Of a stretch of 64,000 bases of DNA, positions 1-8,552 are shown in pieces. Source of the DNA: an uncultured bacterium (GTDB lineage: Bacteria > Verrucomicrobiota > Lentisphaeria > Victivallales > UBA1829); the NCBI GenBank assembly GCA_902780135.1, contig CACZEK010000014.1:1-64000 (forward strand), written 5' to 3'. The notes below the pieces were generated by a model that ran no database searches, was not told where the DNA came from, and saw only the letters and a program-made list of their open reading frames with translations. The translations under genes and the position numbers were made by a program. Numbering within the stretch: the first letter of the stretch is position 1; each line of letters opens with the position of its first letter.

Positions 1-675
1 CTTGACTTTCCCGAGCTTGAACATCGGTTCCGGAGCTTCGGCGTTCAGCGCGCGGATGCCGATTTTCGTGTAGATATCGATGTTTTTCAGCAGGCGCGGC
101 GCGATCTGCTCCAGCGAATCCATCGGATAATCCTTGTCGGACAGCAGATGCCCGACCGAGATGTTCGCGAGGTCCTGAAGCCGAAAGAACAGCCACAGGT
201 TTCCGTAACCGCCCTCGCTCCCGATCCAGTCGGCCAGATCCAGCAACGTCCGCGCCTTCGCCTCGTGTTCCGCGGTCGTAGTCAGTGCGCGGATGATCCC
301 GCTTTCCTCTTCCAGCTGGACCGCCCATGCGCGCCCGAACTCGCGTTTTGCGCGTTCGAGCTCGGCCCTCGGCTCGGAGACCCGTGCAATCCGTTCATCG
401 ACAAACCACTTGGAATAGATCTGCGGCGCGGGCGTCTGCTCCTCGCGGATCCGGTTCAGGAGCGCGTCCGGGCCCTTCCGCGCGATTTCCCCGAGCTCTG
501 CCCAGCGCCGGGGTTCGTCGGGATCGACCGGCGCTCCGAATCGTGCCGTCAGGTCGGTGTAACCGGGAGATCTCGTCGCGGTTGCGATCTCGGCGGTGAA
601 AACGGTGAAGAGAGCGGCGGACCCGCCCAGCACACAGCAGAATAGTAAAGCGATCAGGAAAAAACGGTGTTTCAT
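1..675 (-). CDS. Hypothetical exported/anchored protein, 3' end cut by window edge
   Basis: The frame is open from an ATG at 675 to the window edge, giving 225 residues with no stop. The first 25 residues (MKHRFFLIALLFCCVLGGSA...) have a positive start and a hydrophobic core, so the protein is exported or anchored to the inner membrane. The rest is soluble, charged and probably helical, with many Glu, Arg and Leu residues and tryptophans around residues 58 and 125. I recognise no family. A GGA lies 9 bases before the start codon. A good sigma-70-type promoter sits at 721-749 on the same strand, so this is the first gene of its transcript. It is divergent from the esterase gene. Function unknown; the coding call rests on the start context, signal sequence and uninterrupted frame. 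Confidence 0.7.
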   Translation of the reverse strand, partial: MKHRFFLIALLFCCVLGGSAALFTVFTAEIATATRSPGYTDLTARFGAPVDPDEPRRWAELGEIARKGPDALLNRIREEQTPAPQIYSKWFVDERIARVSEPRAELERAKREFGRAWAVQLEEESGIIRALTTTAEHEAKARTLLDLADWIGSEGGYGNLWLFFRLQDLANISVGHLLSDKDYPMDSLEQIAPRLLKNIDIYTKIGIRALNAEAPEPMFKLGKVK

Positions 676-720
676 GTTAAATTATCCGTAGGTGTCGGGG
701 TTAGTCGGCTTGATAACTCT

Positions 721-749
721 ACTTTATCACCTATTCCGGGAAAAGTCAA
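721..749 (-). promoter_or_regulatory. Sigma-70-type promoter for the gene at 1-675
   Basis: Read on the minus strand there is a -35 TTGACT (744-749), a 17-bp spacer and a -10 TAAAGT (721-726), about 45 bases before the ATG at 675. Confidence 0.55.
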
Positions 750-793
750 GTCGCTTTCTTACCATGTTTGGAACTTTATTTAAGCTTTTTCCC

Positions 794-870
794 CGCCACA
801 CCAGGACACCGCCACACCAGGTCGCCGCCACCCCTGTCCGGGCAGGATCCGGGCAGGCTCCGGGCAGGAA
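794..870. repeat. Two short tandem repeats in the divergent intergenic region
   Basis: CGCCACACCAGG occurs twice with a 16-bp period (794-805 and 810-821). It is followed by three 11-bp units of CCGGGCAGG plus two variable bases (838-848, 849-859, 860-870). The region lies between the two divergent promoters. Otherwise I see nothing coding in the roughly 400-bp gap. Confidence 0.7.
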
Positions 871-919
871 GTCGGCGGATGTTCGGTCAATGATTCTCGA
901 CATTTCCGGCATTTCCCGC

Positions 920-948
920 TTGATTATTTGCTTGGGGCGTGGTATAAT
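920..948 (+). promoter_or_regulatory. Promoter of the esterase gene
   Basis: TTGATT (920-925), a 17-bp spacer and a perfect TATAAT (943-948). This predicts a start near 955 and a leader of about 125 nt. It is one of six promoters in this window with a TTGATT -35 box. Confidence 0.75.
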
Positions 949-1080
949 AAAGTTGTGATTCCTCAAACCCTCCAGCAGCAACGTGAAAGGGATTGAGATG
1001 CGCCCATGCTCCATGAAATCCCATTCGAACGAATCAACATAACAAACAGCCCGGGACAACAAAACGGGCGGAGGTACAAC

Positions 1081-1992
1081 ATGAAGAACTTATTGAAAGC
1101 GGCATCCATCCTGAGCGTGGCGGTCCTGTCCGCATGTGCAACAGTCTCATCCGACGGCGACGACCCGTCGAAGGATTGCGCATGGGCGCGGGCGACCGTG
1201 GAAGCCGCGGAGCCCGGCGACCTGTCCGGCATCACGCCGTACGGGAAATTTCAGCGCTGCACCTATTTTTCGCGCACGGCGGGCCGCGACACGAACCTGA
1301 ACGTCCTGCTGCCGCCCGATTATTCGAAGGACAAACAGTATCCTGTCGTCTACATCCTGCACGGATATACCGACGACGAGACCTGGATGGCACGCGACGT
1401 CGTCGGCATCCCGCAAATGCTGACGCGGCTCTACGCGGACGGGAAGGCCAAAGAAATGATCGTGGTCCTGACCTACAACTTCACGAACAAGGAACATGCG
1501 CGCGTCAACGGACTTGACATCATGACCGCCATCAAAGGCTACGACGATTTCATCGACGACATGGTCACCGACGTGATCCCGTTCGTCGAAAAGACTTTCT
1601 CCGTGAAGAAAGGCCGCAAGAACGCCGCGATCACGGGCTTCTCCATGGGCGGCCGCGAATCCATGTTCATCGCGTTCCGTCACCCGGAACTTTTCGGCTA
1701 TGTCGGCGCGGTCTGCCCCGCCCCCGGACTGATTCCCGTGCCGAATTCACCCATGCATCCCGGCCAGATGACGCCGGAGGAAATGAAGTTCCCGGCGGAA
1801 TACACCCCGAAATTCTTCCTGCTGAGCGCTGGCGGAAACGACAACGCGGTCCGCAATACGCCGTCGGACTACAGCAAGATTCTGACCGACAACGGCATGG
1901 ATCATATTTTCAACCTGACGCCCGGCACGGGTCATGACCCCTCAAGCGTCAAACCGCATCTGTACAAGTTTTTCCAGATCGTCTTCCAGTAA
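1081..1992 (+). CDS. Lipoprotein esterase, CE1/feruloyl-esterase-like
   Basis: A 303-residue alpha/beta-hydrolase. The start at 1081 is chosen because GGAGG lies 7 bases upstream and the first residues form a lipoprotein signal with lipobox LSAC (Cys19); the frame also has an upstream ATG at 1006 with no such support. The mature part has the esterase-D/CE1 pattern: LPPDYSKDKQYPVVYILHG, a nucleophile elbow GFSMGG (Ser188), and a C-terminal GTGHD with His285. Family members deacylate polysaccharides or release feruloyl groups, so a role in opening plant or mucin glycans at the outer membrane or in the periplasm is likely. The substrate cannot be told. It is transcribed alone from the promoter at 920-948 and ends just before a Sel1 remnant. 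Confidence 0.85.
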   Translation: MKNLLKAASILSVAVLSACATVSSDGDDPSKDCAWARATVEAAEPGDLSGITPYGKFQRCTYFSRTAGRDTNLNVLLPPDYSKDKQYPVVYILHGYTDDETWMARDVVGIPQMLTRLYADGKAKEMIVVLTYNFTNKEHARVNGLDIMTAIKGYDDFIDDMVTDVIPFVEKTFSVKKGRKNAAITGFSMGGRESMFIAFRHPELFGYVGAVCPAPGLIPVPNSPMHPGQMTPEEMKFPAEYTPKFFLLSAGGNDNAVRNTPSDYSKILTDNGMDHIFNLTPGTGHDPSSVKPHLYKFFQIVFQ

Positions 1993-2062
1993 CACCCTGA
2001 ACAATATCGAACTGGAACGAGCCTCGTTTTCAACGGGGATTTCGCCGCCCGGCGCAATCCGG

Positions 2063-2182
2063 GGTGTCTGCCTCAAAGGCGAGGGCGTGGAGAAAGACAA
2101 AGTCGAGGCGCGGAAGCGGCTGGAAAACGCCGCCGCCCAGGGCGACATCTGCGCCTCCGACTTCCTGAAAGAAATCAAATAG
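2063..2182 (+). pseudogene. Sel1-like repeat remnant
   Basis: The last 40 codons of a frame ending at 2182 read GVCLKGEGVEKDKVEA followed by ARKRLENAAAQGD. This is a near-perfect Sel1 repeat (GxGVxKDxxxAxxxLxxAAxQGD). There is no start codon, ribosome site or further repeat in front; the frame upstream runs back into the esterase tail out of frame. It looks like the surviving 3' end of a longer Sel1-repeat gene whose front was deleted when the esterase came to lie next to it. Confidence 0.5.
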
Positions 2183-2245
2183 ACGGATACTTTCTGCTTG
2201 TCGCGTCTCGCGTTCCTGTAACCTGTCGAACTCGTACAGACGAGT

Positions 2246-3361
2246 TCACCGATCCAGGTCGATGAGCTCGTACTGGTCGGTGCCGAATCCGATTTTCAGG
2301 GCGTGGTCCACGGTAACGCGCCAGCGGGTGTTGTCGTGCGCGTCGTCGAAGACGTCGCCGTCCTGTTTGCAGTCGTCCATCCAGGAGCCCGGCAGACGCG
2401 GCATTTTGTTGCAGAGGTCGCAGCAGGCGACGTCGAGCGCGACGGGGTCGAATCCGGCGAGCATGCCGATGTCGGGGATGATCGGGGCGTCGTTCTCCGA
2501 ATGGCAGTCGCAGTTCGGCGAGACGTCGCAGATGAGGCTGACGTGGAAATGCGGCTTGCCGTTCACGACGGCGGCGGCGTATTCCGCCATTTTCTCGTCG
2601 AGCGGCTCGGTGGATTTCGCCATGGAGGCGTGGATGGCGTCGACCGGGCACACGCTGAGGCAGCGTCCGCACCCGGCGCATGCCTCGCGGTCAAGCGACA
2701 TTTTTTTCGCGGCGGCGTCGAAATGCAACGCGTTGTTCGCGCACTGTTTGAAGCACATCTTGCAGCCGATGCAGAGGTCGCGGTCGAGTTCCGCCTTGCC
2801 GTCGCTGTGCATCGCCATTTTGCCCGCGCGCGAGGCGCAGCCCATGGCGAGGTTCTTGATCGCGCCGCCTATGCCGGTCAGCTCGTGGCCCTTGAAATGG
2901 TTCAGCGTGATGATCACGTCCGCGTCGGAGATGGCGCGGCCGATCTTCGCGGTCTTGAAGTGGACGCCGTTCGGGACGGGGAGCTCGACCTCGTCGTTGC
3001 CCTTCAGTCCGTCGGCGATGATCACGTGGCAGCCCGTGGTGAGCGGCGTGAATCCGTTGAGGTCCGCGGTGTCGAGGTGCTCCAGCGCGTTTTTGCGGTA
3101 GCCCGGATACAGCGTGTTGCAGTCGGTCAGGAACGGCTTTCCGCCGCGCTGCCGCACGAAATCGACGATGACGCGCGCGTAGTTCGGACGCAGGAACGCG
3201 AGGTTGCCGAGCTCGCCGAAGTGCATTTTGATCGCGACGAACTTGTCGCGGAGGTCGAGCGTCTCGAATCCGGCCTTCGCCATGAGGTTGTGCAGTTTGT
3301 CGGGCAGGGGCGCGCCGTACATTTTCGTGCGGAAGTTGCAGAAATAGATTTTTTCGGGCAT
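2246..3361 (-). CDS. DUF362 protein with 2x[4Fe-4S] ferredoxin domain
   Basis: A 371-residue protein. The start at 3361 (MPEKIYFCNF...) is preferred over in-frame codons upstream, because GGAG lies 8 bases before it and the family normally begins here. The DUF362 domain covers about residues 1-180 with KMHFGELGN and NHFKGHELTGIGGAIKNLA. Two ferredoxin clusters follow: CIGCKMCFKQC and CAGCGRCLSVCPVDAI. Such proteins are cytoplasmic iron-sulfur proteins of unproven function, common in anaerobes, and may carry electrons to an unknown partner. The gene is monocistronic, facing the Sel1 remnant on one side and divergent from the restriction operon on the other. A small inverted repeat (GAACTCG/CGAGTTC, 2228-2247) overlaps its stop codon. 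Confidence 0.85.
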   Translation of the reverse strand: MPEKIYFCNFRTKMYGAPLPDKLHNLMAKAGFETLDLRDKFVAIKMHFGELGNLAFLRPNYARVIVDFVRQRGGKPFLTDCNTLYPGYRKNALEHLDTADLNGFTPLTTGCHVIIADGLKGNDEVELPVPNGVHFKTAKIGRAISDADVIITLNHFKGHELTGIGGAIKNLAMGCASRAGKMAMHSDGKAELDRDLCIGCKMCFKQCANNALHFDAAAKKMSLDREACAGCGRCLSVCPVDAIHASMAKSTEPLDEKMAEYAAAVVNGKPHFHVSLICDVSPNCDCHSENDAPIIPDIGMLAGFDPVALDVACCDLCNKMPRLPGSWMDDCKQDGDVFDDAHDNTRWRVTVDHALKIGFGTDQYELIDLDR

Positions 3362-3546
3362 GCTGGACTCCATGGGCATTGCTGGGAGTGAAGAGAGATT
3401 GTGAAAAGATAAAGATACAATAGCACGCCGAAGACGAAAATCAAATCCATAACCGGAAAAACGCGCAAAAGCGTGAAAAGAATTATGCTCCCCGCAGTCC
3501 GTATCAAACGCCACGTTTTTTCTTTGTTGATAAGCCTGAATTACGC

Positions 3547-3575
3547 TTGAATTTTTCCGATACTGGTGTTATCTT
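3547..3575 (+). promoter_or_regulatory. Putative promoter of the hsd operon
   Basis: TTGAAT (3547-3552), a 17-bp spacer and TATCTT (3570-3575) predict a start near 3581, only about 20 nt before the hsdM ATG. The match to consensus is moderate (4/6 in each box). Confidence 0.45.
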
Positions 3576-3578
3576 TAT

Positions 3579-3592
3579 CGTGATTTATCACG
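3579..3592 (+). promoter_or_regulatory. Perfect palindrome at the hsd transcription start, possible operator
   Basis: CGTGAT-TT-ATCACG is perfectly self-complementary. It covers the predicted start site and runs into the GGAG ribosome site of hsdM. It could bind a dimeric repressor, or fold in RNA and mask the ribosome site. No control (C-protein) gene is seen beside the operon. Confidence 0.35.
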
Positions 3593-3601
3593 GAGATACA
3601 C

Positions 3602-5077
3602 ATGTTCGAGCAGACTTTTAAAAATATCGACAACACGCTATGGAAGGACGATGGCTGCGGCTCGGAACTGGATTACGTCGAGCAGTCCAGCTGGATCCTC
3701 TTCCTCAAATACCTCGACGACCTGGAAGAGACCCGGCAGATGAAGGAGGAGCTGAACGGCGGGACCTACACCCGGATCATCGCCGACGAATTCCGCTGGT
3801 CCACCTGGGCCGCGCCGAAAGACCGCCACGGCAATCCCGATCACCACAACGCGATGACCGGCGACGACCTGATGGCGTTTGTCCACGGCAAGCTGTTCCC
3901 CTACCTCAAATCGTTCAAGGAATCTGCGGAAAGCCCCTCGACCATCCAGTACAAGATCGGCGAAATCTTCGGCGAGATCCATTGCAAGATCGCCTCCGGT
4001 TATGTCCTTCGGGACGTCCTCTGGCTGGTGGACACCCTGAAATTCCAATCCAGCGCCGAAAAACACGAGATGAGCCACCTCTACGAGAGCCGCATCCAGA
4101 AAATGGGCAACGCCGGGCGCAACGGCGGCGAATACTACACGCCGCGCCCCCTGATCCGAAGCATCGTCCGCATGGTGAACCCGGAACTCGGCAAGACCGT
4201 CTACGATGGCGCGTGCGGTTCCGCTGGCTTCCTTTGCGAGGCGTTTGCGTTCCTTCAGGAGAAGGCTGGAGAGGATTTCCGGGCCAGAGAGGCGCTCCAG
4301 CACGGCGTCTTCTTCGGCAAGGAGAAAAAGGTGCTGCCGTACATCATTGGTACGATGAACATGATCCTGCACGGCGTGGAAGCGCCGAACATCCTGCACA
4401 CCAATACATTAAAAGAAAACCTCGCCGACGTGCAGGAGAGTGACAAGTACAACTACATCCTCGCCAATCCGCCGTTCGGCGGGCTGGAACGGGATGAGGT
4501 CAAGCAGAATTTCTTCCTGAAGACCGGCGAGACCGCCTACCTCTTCCTTCAGCACTTCATCAAGCACCTGAAGGCGGGCGGAAAGGCCGGTATCGTCATC
4601 AAGAATACGTTCCTGAGTAACGGGGACGCTGCCGCACTGCGACGGGAACTGTTGACGGACTGCAACCTTTACGCCGTGCTGGACCTCCCGCAGAAGGTCT
4701 TTTCCACTGCCGGGGTCAAGACCGTCGTACTCTTCTTCGAAAAAGGGTTGCCGACGGAAAAGATCTGGTACTACCAGTTGAACCTCGACCGCAACTTAGG
4801 CAAGACCAACCCGCTGAACGAAGCCGACCTCGCCGATTTCGAGAAGCTTTTCGCCGAAAAAGCCGACAGCGCCAATTCCTGGACCGTGGATGTGAAATCG
4901 CTCAATCCGAAGACGCTGGACCTTTCGGTCAAGAATCCGAATCAGAAGGACGAAGCGCCCGCGCGTACGCCCGCCGAGATCATTGCGGAAATGAAGTCGC
5001 TGGAACAGGAAAACTTGACACTTCTTGATGAAATTGAGGAGCTGGTGAAAGAAAAGAGGTCTAAAAATGGAAAATGA
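3602..5077 (+). CDS. hsdM: Type I restriction-modification methyltransferase subunit HsdM
   Basis: A 491-residue N6-adenine DNA methyltransferase. The N-terminal HsdM helical domain (residues 1-150) is followed by the catalytic domain with the SAM-binding loop DGACGSAGF (from residue 202) and the catalytic NPPF (289-292). The last 30 residues are charged and helical, as expected for contact with HsdS. GGAG precedes the ATG. HsdM pairs with HsdS to protect host DNA and with HsdR to cut unmodified DNA. It overlaps the next gene by 11 bp. Its base composition matches the GC-rich chromosome, unlike the two genes after it. Confidence 0.95.
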   Translation: MFEQTFKNIDNTLWKDDGCGSELDYVEQSSWILFLKYLDDLEETRQMKEELNGGTYTRIIADEFRWSTWAAPKDRHGNPDHHNAMTGDDLMAFVHGKLFPYLKSFKESAESPSTIQYKIGEIFGEIHCKIASGYVLRDVLWLVDTLKFQSSAEKHEMSHLYESRIQKMGNAGRNGGEYYTPRPLIRSIVRMVNPELGKTVYDGACGSAGFLCEAFAFLQEKAGEDFRAREALQHGVFFGKEKKVLPYIIGTMNMILHGVEAPNILHTNTLKENLADVQESDKYNYILANPPFGGLERDEVKQNFFLKTGETAYLFLQHFIKHLKAGGKAGIVIKNTFLSNGDAAALRRELLTDCNLYAVLDLPQKVFSTAGVKTVVLFFEKGLPTEKIWYYQLNLDRNLGKTNPLNEADLADFEKLFAEKADSANSWTVDVKSLNPKTLDLSVKNPNQKDEAPARTPAEIIAEMKSLEQENLTLLDEIEELVKEKRSKNGK

Positions 5078-5543
5078 ATCATGGGTTTCAGTGGGGATTC
5101 TGATTGCAACATCGCTTTCTTTTTTTGTTGCTTTTTTTGAGTCCCTCGTGCATTTTCGCGATTCAAGACGTCGGAAAGAAAAAGATGAAACCCCGAACTT
5201 GAAGGTCTATATTCAGATGATAGAAAGGCACAATGGATTTGGAAACAGCATCAATTGTTATACATCCTATCGTTTTTTTATCCAGAATGTCGGTCTCTGC
5301 GGTGTTACAATTCTTGCGTGTGAAGTTAACGGTAAACAGGTTACGGAGTACAATCAGGAACTTGTGAAACCCGAGATTATAATCGGCGCCATTCTCGAAC
5401 CGCATAATTCCATAAATTGTGTTTTGAAACGGAGTCGGGCTCTTCATCAAATTGAGGCGGGAAGCACGGTTAAACTGGTTTATAAATCGGTTCTTGGAAA
5501 AACATACAGTACAATTCTCACTCTTAGCGAGGAACAGGAATGA
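5067..5543 (+). CDS. Small membrane-anchored protein embedded between hsdM and hsdS
   Basis: A 158-residue protein of unknown family. One transmembrane helix (about residues 7-28) is followed by a basic stretch RDSRRRKEK, so the C-terminus probably faces the cytoplasm. The remainder is beta-rich, with alternating hydrophobic residues around FFIQNVGLCGVTILACEV, like an immunoglobulin-like or SH3-like fold. It starts inside the end of hsdM and its stop overlaps the hsdS start (ATGA), so it is translationally coupled to both. The DNA is clearly AT-rich, like hsdS and unlike hsdM or hsdR. It is not a normal type I subunit. It could tether the enzyme to the membrane or be an accessory defence protein; this is inference. 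Confidence 0.75.
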   Translation: MENESWVSVGILIATSLSFFVAFFESLVHFRDSRRRKEKDETPNLKVYIQMIERHNGFGNSINCYTSYRFFIQNVGLCGVTILACEVNGKQVTEYNQELVKPEIIIGAILEPHNSINCVLKRSRALHQIEAGSTVKLVYKSVLGKTYSTILTLSEEQE

Positions 5544-6136
5544 AACGGACTTGGTCAATCAGGAGATTGGGAGAAATCTCTACTGTTGGAAGCGGCAATT
5601 CTGCGCCGCAAAATCCTGCTGCATTTAGGGATGGAGTATTTCCTTTTTTTCGGATGTCTGATGTCGGAAAAATAAGAAAAGGACACATTTCTTCCTCAGT
5701 AGATTATCTGAATGAATCGGGGATAAAGAAACTTACCAAATTTAAGGCAAACAGTATCCTGTTTCCTAAATGTGGAGCATCTATTTATCTTAATCATCGT
5801 GTTATTATGGATGTAGATGGTTTCGTCTCAAGTCATTTGGCTGTCATAACTCCCGATGAGTCAGTTGTTCATCCCGTGTTCTTGTTGTACTATCTCTATA
5901 CCATTGATTCTGCAGATTTAATACAAGATAACGATTATCCAACTTTAAAACTATCTCAGATATCAAGTATTCCTGTTCATCTTCCCCCTGTTGAAAAACA
6001 AGAAAAGATTGTTGAAGTTCTAAACGCAGTTTTTGTTAAACTGGAAACTGTTAGACATAATGCCGAACAGAATCTTGTATGGGCTAAGGATTTACAAACA
6101 CAGGTTTTAACCAAGGCTTTCAACGGGGAGTTGTGA
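5540..6136 (+). CDS. hsdS: Half-size type I specificity subunit HsdS (single TRD)
   Basis: Only 198 residues, about half the usual 390-450. It has one target-recognition domain (residues 1-150: WSIRRLGEI at the start, FFRMSDVGKIRKG, PTLKLSQISSIPVHLPP at the end) and one conserved helical spacer (VEKQEKIVEVLNAVFVKLE to QVLTKAFNGEL). Full HsdS has two TRDs reading a split asymmetric site. A single-TRD subunit would have to form a homodimer and would then read a palindromic site. The start ATG overlaps the preceding stop and the end overlaps the hsdR start region. The DNA is AT-rich, a sign that the recognition cassette was acquired by transfer. Confidence 0.9.
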   Translation: MKRTWSIRRLGEISTVGSGNSAPQNPAAFRDGVFPFFRMSDVGKIRKGHISSSVDYLNESGIKKLTKFKANSILFPKCGASIYLNHRVIMDVDGFVSSHLAVITPDESVVHPVFLLYYLYTIDSADLIQDNDYPTLKLSQISSIPVHLPPVEKQEKIVEVLNAVFVKLETVRHNAEQNLVWAKDLQTQVLTKAFNGEL

Positions 6137-6138
6137 CG

Positions 6139-8541
6139 ATGAACGAGGCTCAAACCAGACTTGAAAAAATCGATCCCGCGCTCAAAAAAGCAGGCTGGGG
6201 TATCATCGAGGGAAGTAGAATTCTTGTCGAGCAACGAGCTTGTCTGATTGCTCCCGGACGTGTCGGCAAGGTTCGCGGCAAATTGAAGAAGGTTGACTAT
6301 CTGCTGACCTATCACGGGCGGAAGCTCGCCATCGTCGAGGCCAAGAGCGACGAAAAGGAAGTCGCCGAAGGCGTCGGACAGGCCAAAGAATACGCCGAGA
6401 TGATGCAGATTCGCTTCACCTACGCAACCAACGGCGATAAAATTTATTTTATGGACATGGGCATCGGGAAGAATCACGAGAACTCGGACGAATACTTTGT
6501 CGATCACTTCCCGACGCCGGACGAGCTCTGGACCTGGACATTCCCCAATGCAAACCTCTGGCGGGACAAGTTCAATATGGCACCGCTGTGGACCAACCCG
6601 GTCAAGATCCCGCGCTACTATCAGGAAATCGCCGTCAACCGCGTCATGGAGGCCATCGCCAACAAGAAACGGCGCATGCTGCTCACCCTCGCCACCGGAA
6701 CGGGCAAGACCTTCATCGCGTTTGAAATCGCCTGGAAACTCTTTCAAACCCGGTGGAACCTGAAGGCTGTGGACGATACTTCGCAATGCCGTCTGCCCCG
6801 CATCCTTTTTCTGACCGACCGGAACAACCTCGCAAATCAGGCGTTCAACGACTTCGGCGGGTTTGAGGATGACGCCCTCTGCCGCATTACGCCGGAAGGA
6901 ATTCGGAAGCAGGGTAAGATCGTCCCGAAGGGCGCGAGCGTCTATTTCACGATCTTCCAGACGTTTGAGAGTGGCGAGACGCCATATTACAAGCAGTACG
7001 AACCGGACTTCTTTGACTGCATAATCATCGATGAATGCCACCGTGGCGGCGCGAACGATGAAAGCGAATGGCGCAGGATTCTGGAATACTTCTCTCCCGC
7101 CTACCAGCTCGGCATGACCGCCACGCCGAAACGCAAGATCAACGCCGACACCTACCGCTACTTCGGCGAGCCCCTTTACCAGTATTCCCTGAAGCAGGGC
7201 ATCGAAGACGGCTACCTGACACCGTATCGTGTGAGAACCGGCAAGACGCCTATCGACGAGTACAAATACCAGTCCGACGACATCATCCTTTCCGGCGAAG
7301 ACGAGCTGGACAAGGACAAGACCTACACCGAGCAGGACTTCTACCACGGCAGGATCAAGATCAAGGAACGCGACGAGCTGCGGATCAAGGAGCTGATGGA
7401 GCAGATCGGCCCGGAGGAAAAGACCATCGTCTTCTGCGCCACCCAGAACCACGCCATGCAGATCCGTGATGTCATCAACCGGATGGCCAAGAAAAAGCAC
7501 CCGTTCTACTGCGTCCGCGTGACCGCCGATGACGGAGAAGAGGGAGAAAGACAGCTGAGGCTGTTCCAGCAGAACGACAAGCTGATCCCGACCGTGCTGA
7601 CGACCTCGCAGAAACTCTCGACCGGGGTGGACGCTCGCAACGTTCGCAATATCGTGCTCCTGAGGCCGGTGAATTCCATTATCGAGTTCAAGCAGATCAT
7701 CGGACGCGGCACCCGCCTTTTCGATGAAAAGTATTTCTTCACGATCTACGACTTCGTAAAAGCCTATAAGCACTTCAAAGATTCCGATTGGGACGGGCAG
7801 CCCGTCTGCGAAAAATGCGGGAACGATCCCTGCACCTGCGGTACCGGCCCGATACTCCCTCCACCAAGAGTCTGTCCCGTTTGCGGCCAGAAGCCCTGCA
7901 TCTGTGAAAAGCCGGTCAAGGTCTGCCCCGTCTGCGGGAATCTGCCCTGCACCTGCCCGAAGAAAAAGGGGATCGAAATCCAGCTCTCTGCCAAGCACAA
8001 ACGCCAGATTTTTGTGGAGTGGGAAGAGATGTTCATGTTCGACGGCAATTTGATCGGCGTCGCGGAGTTCATCCAGATACTTTACGGGAAGCTGGGCGAA
8101 TACTGCGGCTCCGAGGATGAGCTGCGCGAGAAATGGAAAAATCCTGAGAGCCGGGCGAAGTTCCTGCAAACGCTCGCGGAAGCCGGATTCGAGATGGACA
8201 AGCTGAAACGCCTCCAAGCTTTGGTCTCCGCTGAAAAATGCGACCTGCTGGACGTCCTGGAGTACGTCGCCTATGCCCTTGAAATGCACGAGCGTGCTGA
8301 ACGGGCCGCGCAGGCGCAGCAGGCTATTGCGGCCACGTACACTCCGCCTCAGCAGAACTTCCTTTCGTTCGTCCTGAAGCAGTACGTTGACTACGGCATC
8401 GACGCTCTCTCCGCCGACAAGCTCGGAAGTCTGCTGGAAACCAAATACGGCTCAGTTCAGGATGGCGTAAGTCAGCTTGGCCCGATTCCAGACATCCGCA
8501 ATACCTTCATCGACTTCCAGCGGCATCTGTACCAGGTGTAG
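6139..8541 (+). CDS. hsdR: Type I restriction endonuclease subunit HsdR (EcoEI-like)
   Basis: A protein of 800 residues. I chose the ATG at 6139 because GGGGAG lies 9 bases before it; a GTG at 6133 overlapping the hsdS stop is also possible. The nuclease domain has YHGRKLAIVEAKSD (D...ExK). The SF2 motor has Walker A ATGTGKT (185-191), DECH (298-301), TATPKR and QIIGRGTRLF. The C-terminal EcoEI-R-type domain follows. The subunit translocates DNA and cuts far from the site when HsdS/HsdM meet unmodified DNA. Between motor and C-terminal domain there is an unusual cysteine cluster (7804-7965) with three copies of a CxxCxxxPCxC motif. The gene ends 25 bp from the convergent ABC-F gene. Confidence 0.95.
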   Translation: MNEAQTRLEKIDPALKKAGWGIIEGSRILVEQRACLIAPGRVGKVRGKLKKVDYLLTYHGRKLAIVEAKSDEKEVAEGVGQAKEYAEMMQIRFTYATNGDKIYFMDMGIGKNHENSDEYFVDHFPTPDELWTWTFPNANLWRDKFNMAPLWTNPVKIPRYYQEIAVNRVMEAIANKKRRMLLTLATGTGKTFIAFEIAWKLFQTRWNLKAVDDTSQCRLPRILFLTDRNNLANQAFNDFGGFEDDALCRITPEGIRKQGKIVPKGASVYFTIFQTFESGETPYYKQYEPDFFDCIIIDECHRGGANDESEWRRILEYFSPAYQLGMTATPKRKINADTYRYFGEPLYQYSLKQGIEDGYLTPYRVRTGKTPIDEYKYQSDDIILSGEDELDKDKTYTEQDFYHGRIKIKERDELRIKELMEQIGPEEKTIVFCATQNHAMQIRDVINRMAKKKHPFYCVRVTADDGEEGERQLRLFQQNDKLIPTVLTTSQKLSTGVDARNVRNIVLLRPVNSIIEFKQIIGRGTRLFDEKYFFTIYDFVKAYKHFKDSDWDGQPVCEKCGNDPCTCGTGPILPPPRVCPVCGQKPCICEKPVKVCPVCGNLPCTCPKKKGIEIQLSAKHKRQIFVEWEEMFMFDGNLIGVAEFIQILYGKLGEYCGSEDELREKWKNPESRAKFLQTLAEAGFEMDKLKRLQALVSAEKCDLLDVLEYVAYALEMHERAERAAQAQQAIAATYTPPQQNFLSFVLKQYVDYGIDALSADKLGSLLETKYGSVQDGVSQLGPIPDIRNTFIDFQRHLYQV

Positions 8542-8552
8542 CTCAAATCGGG

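Noticed and set aside
5977..8289. A 770-codon minus-strand frame over hsdR
   Set aside because: Shadow of hsdR; no ribosome site or domains.
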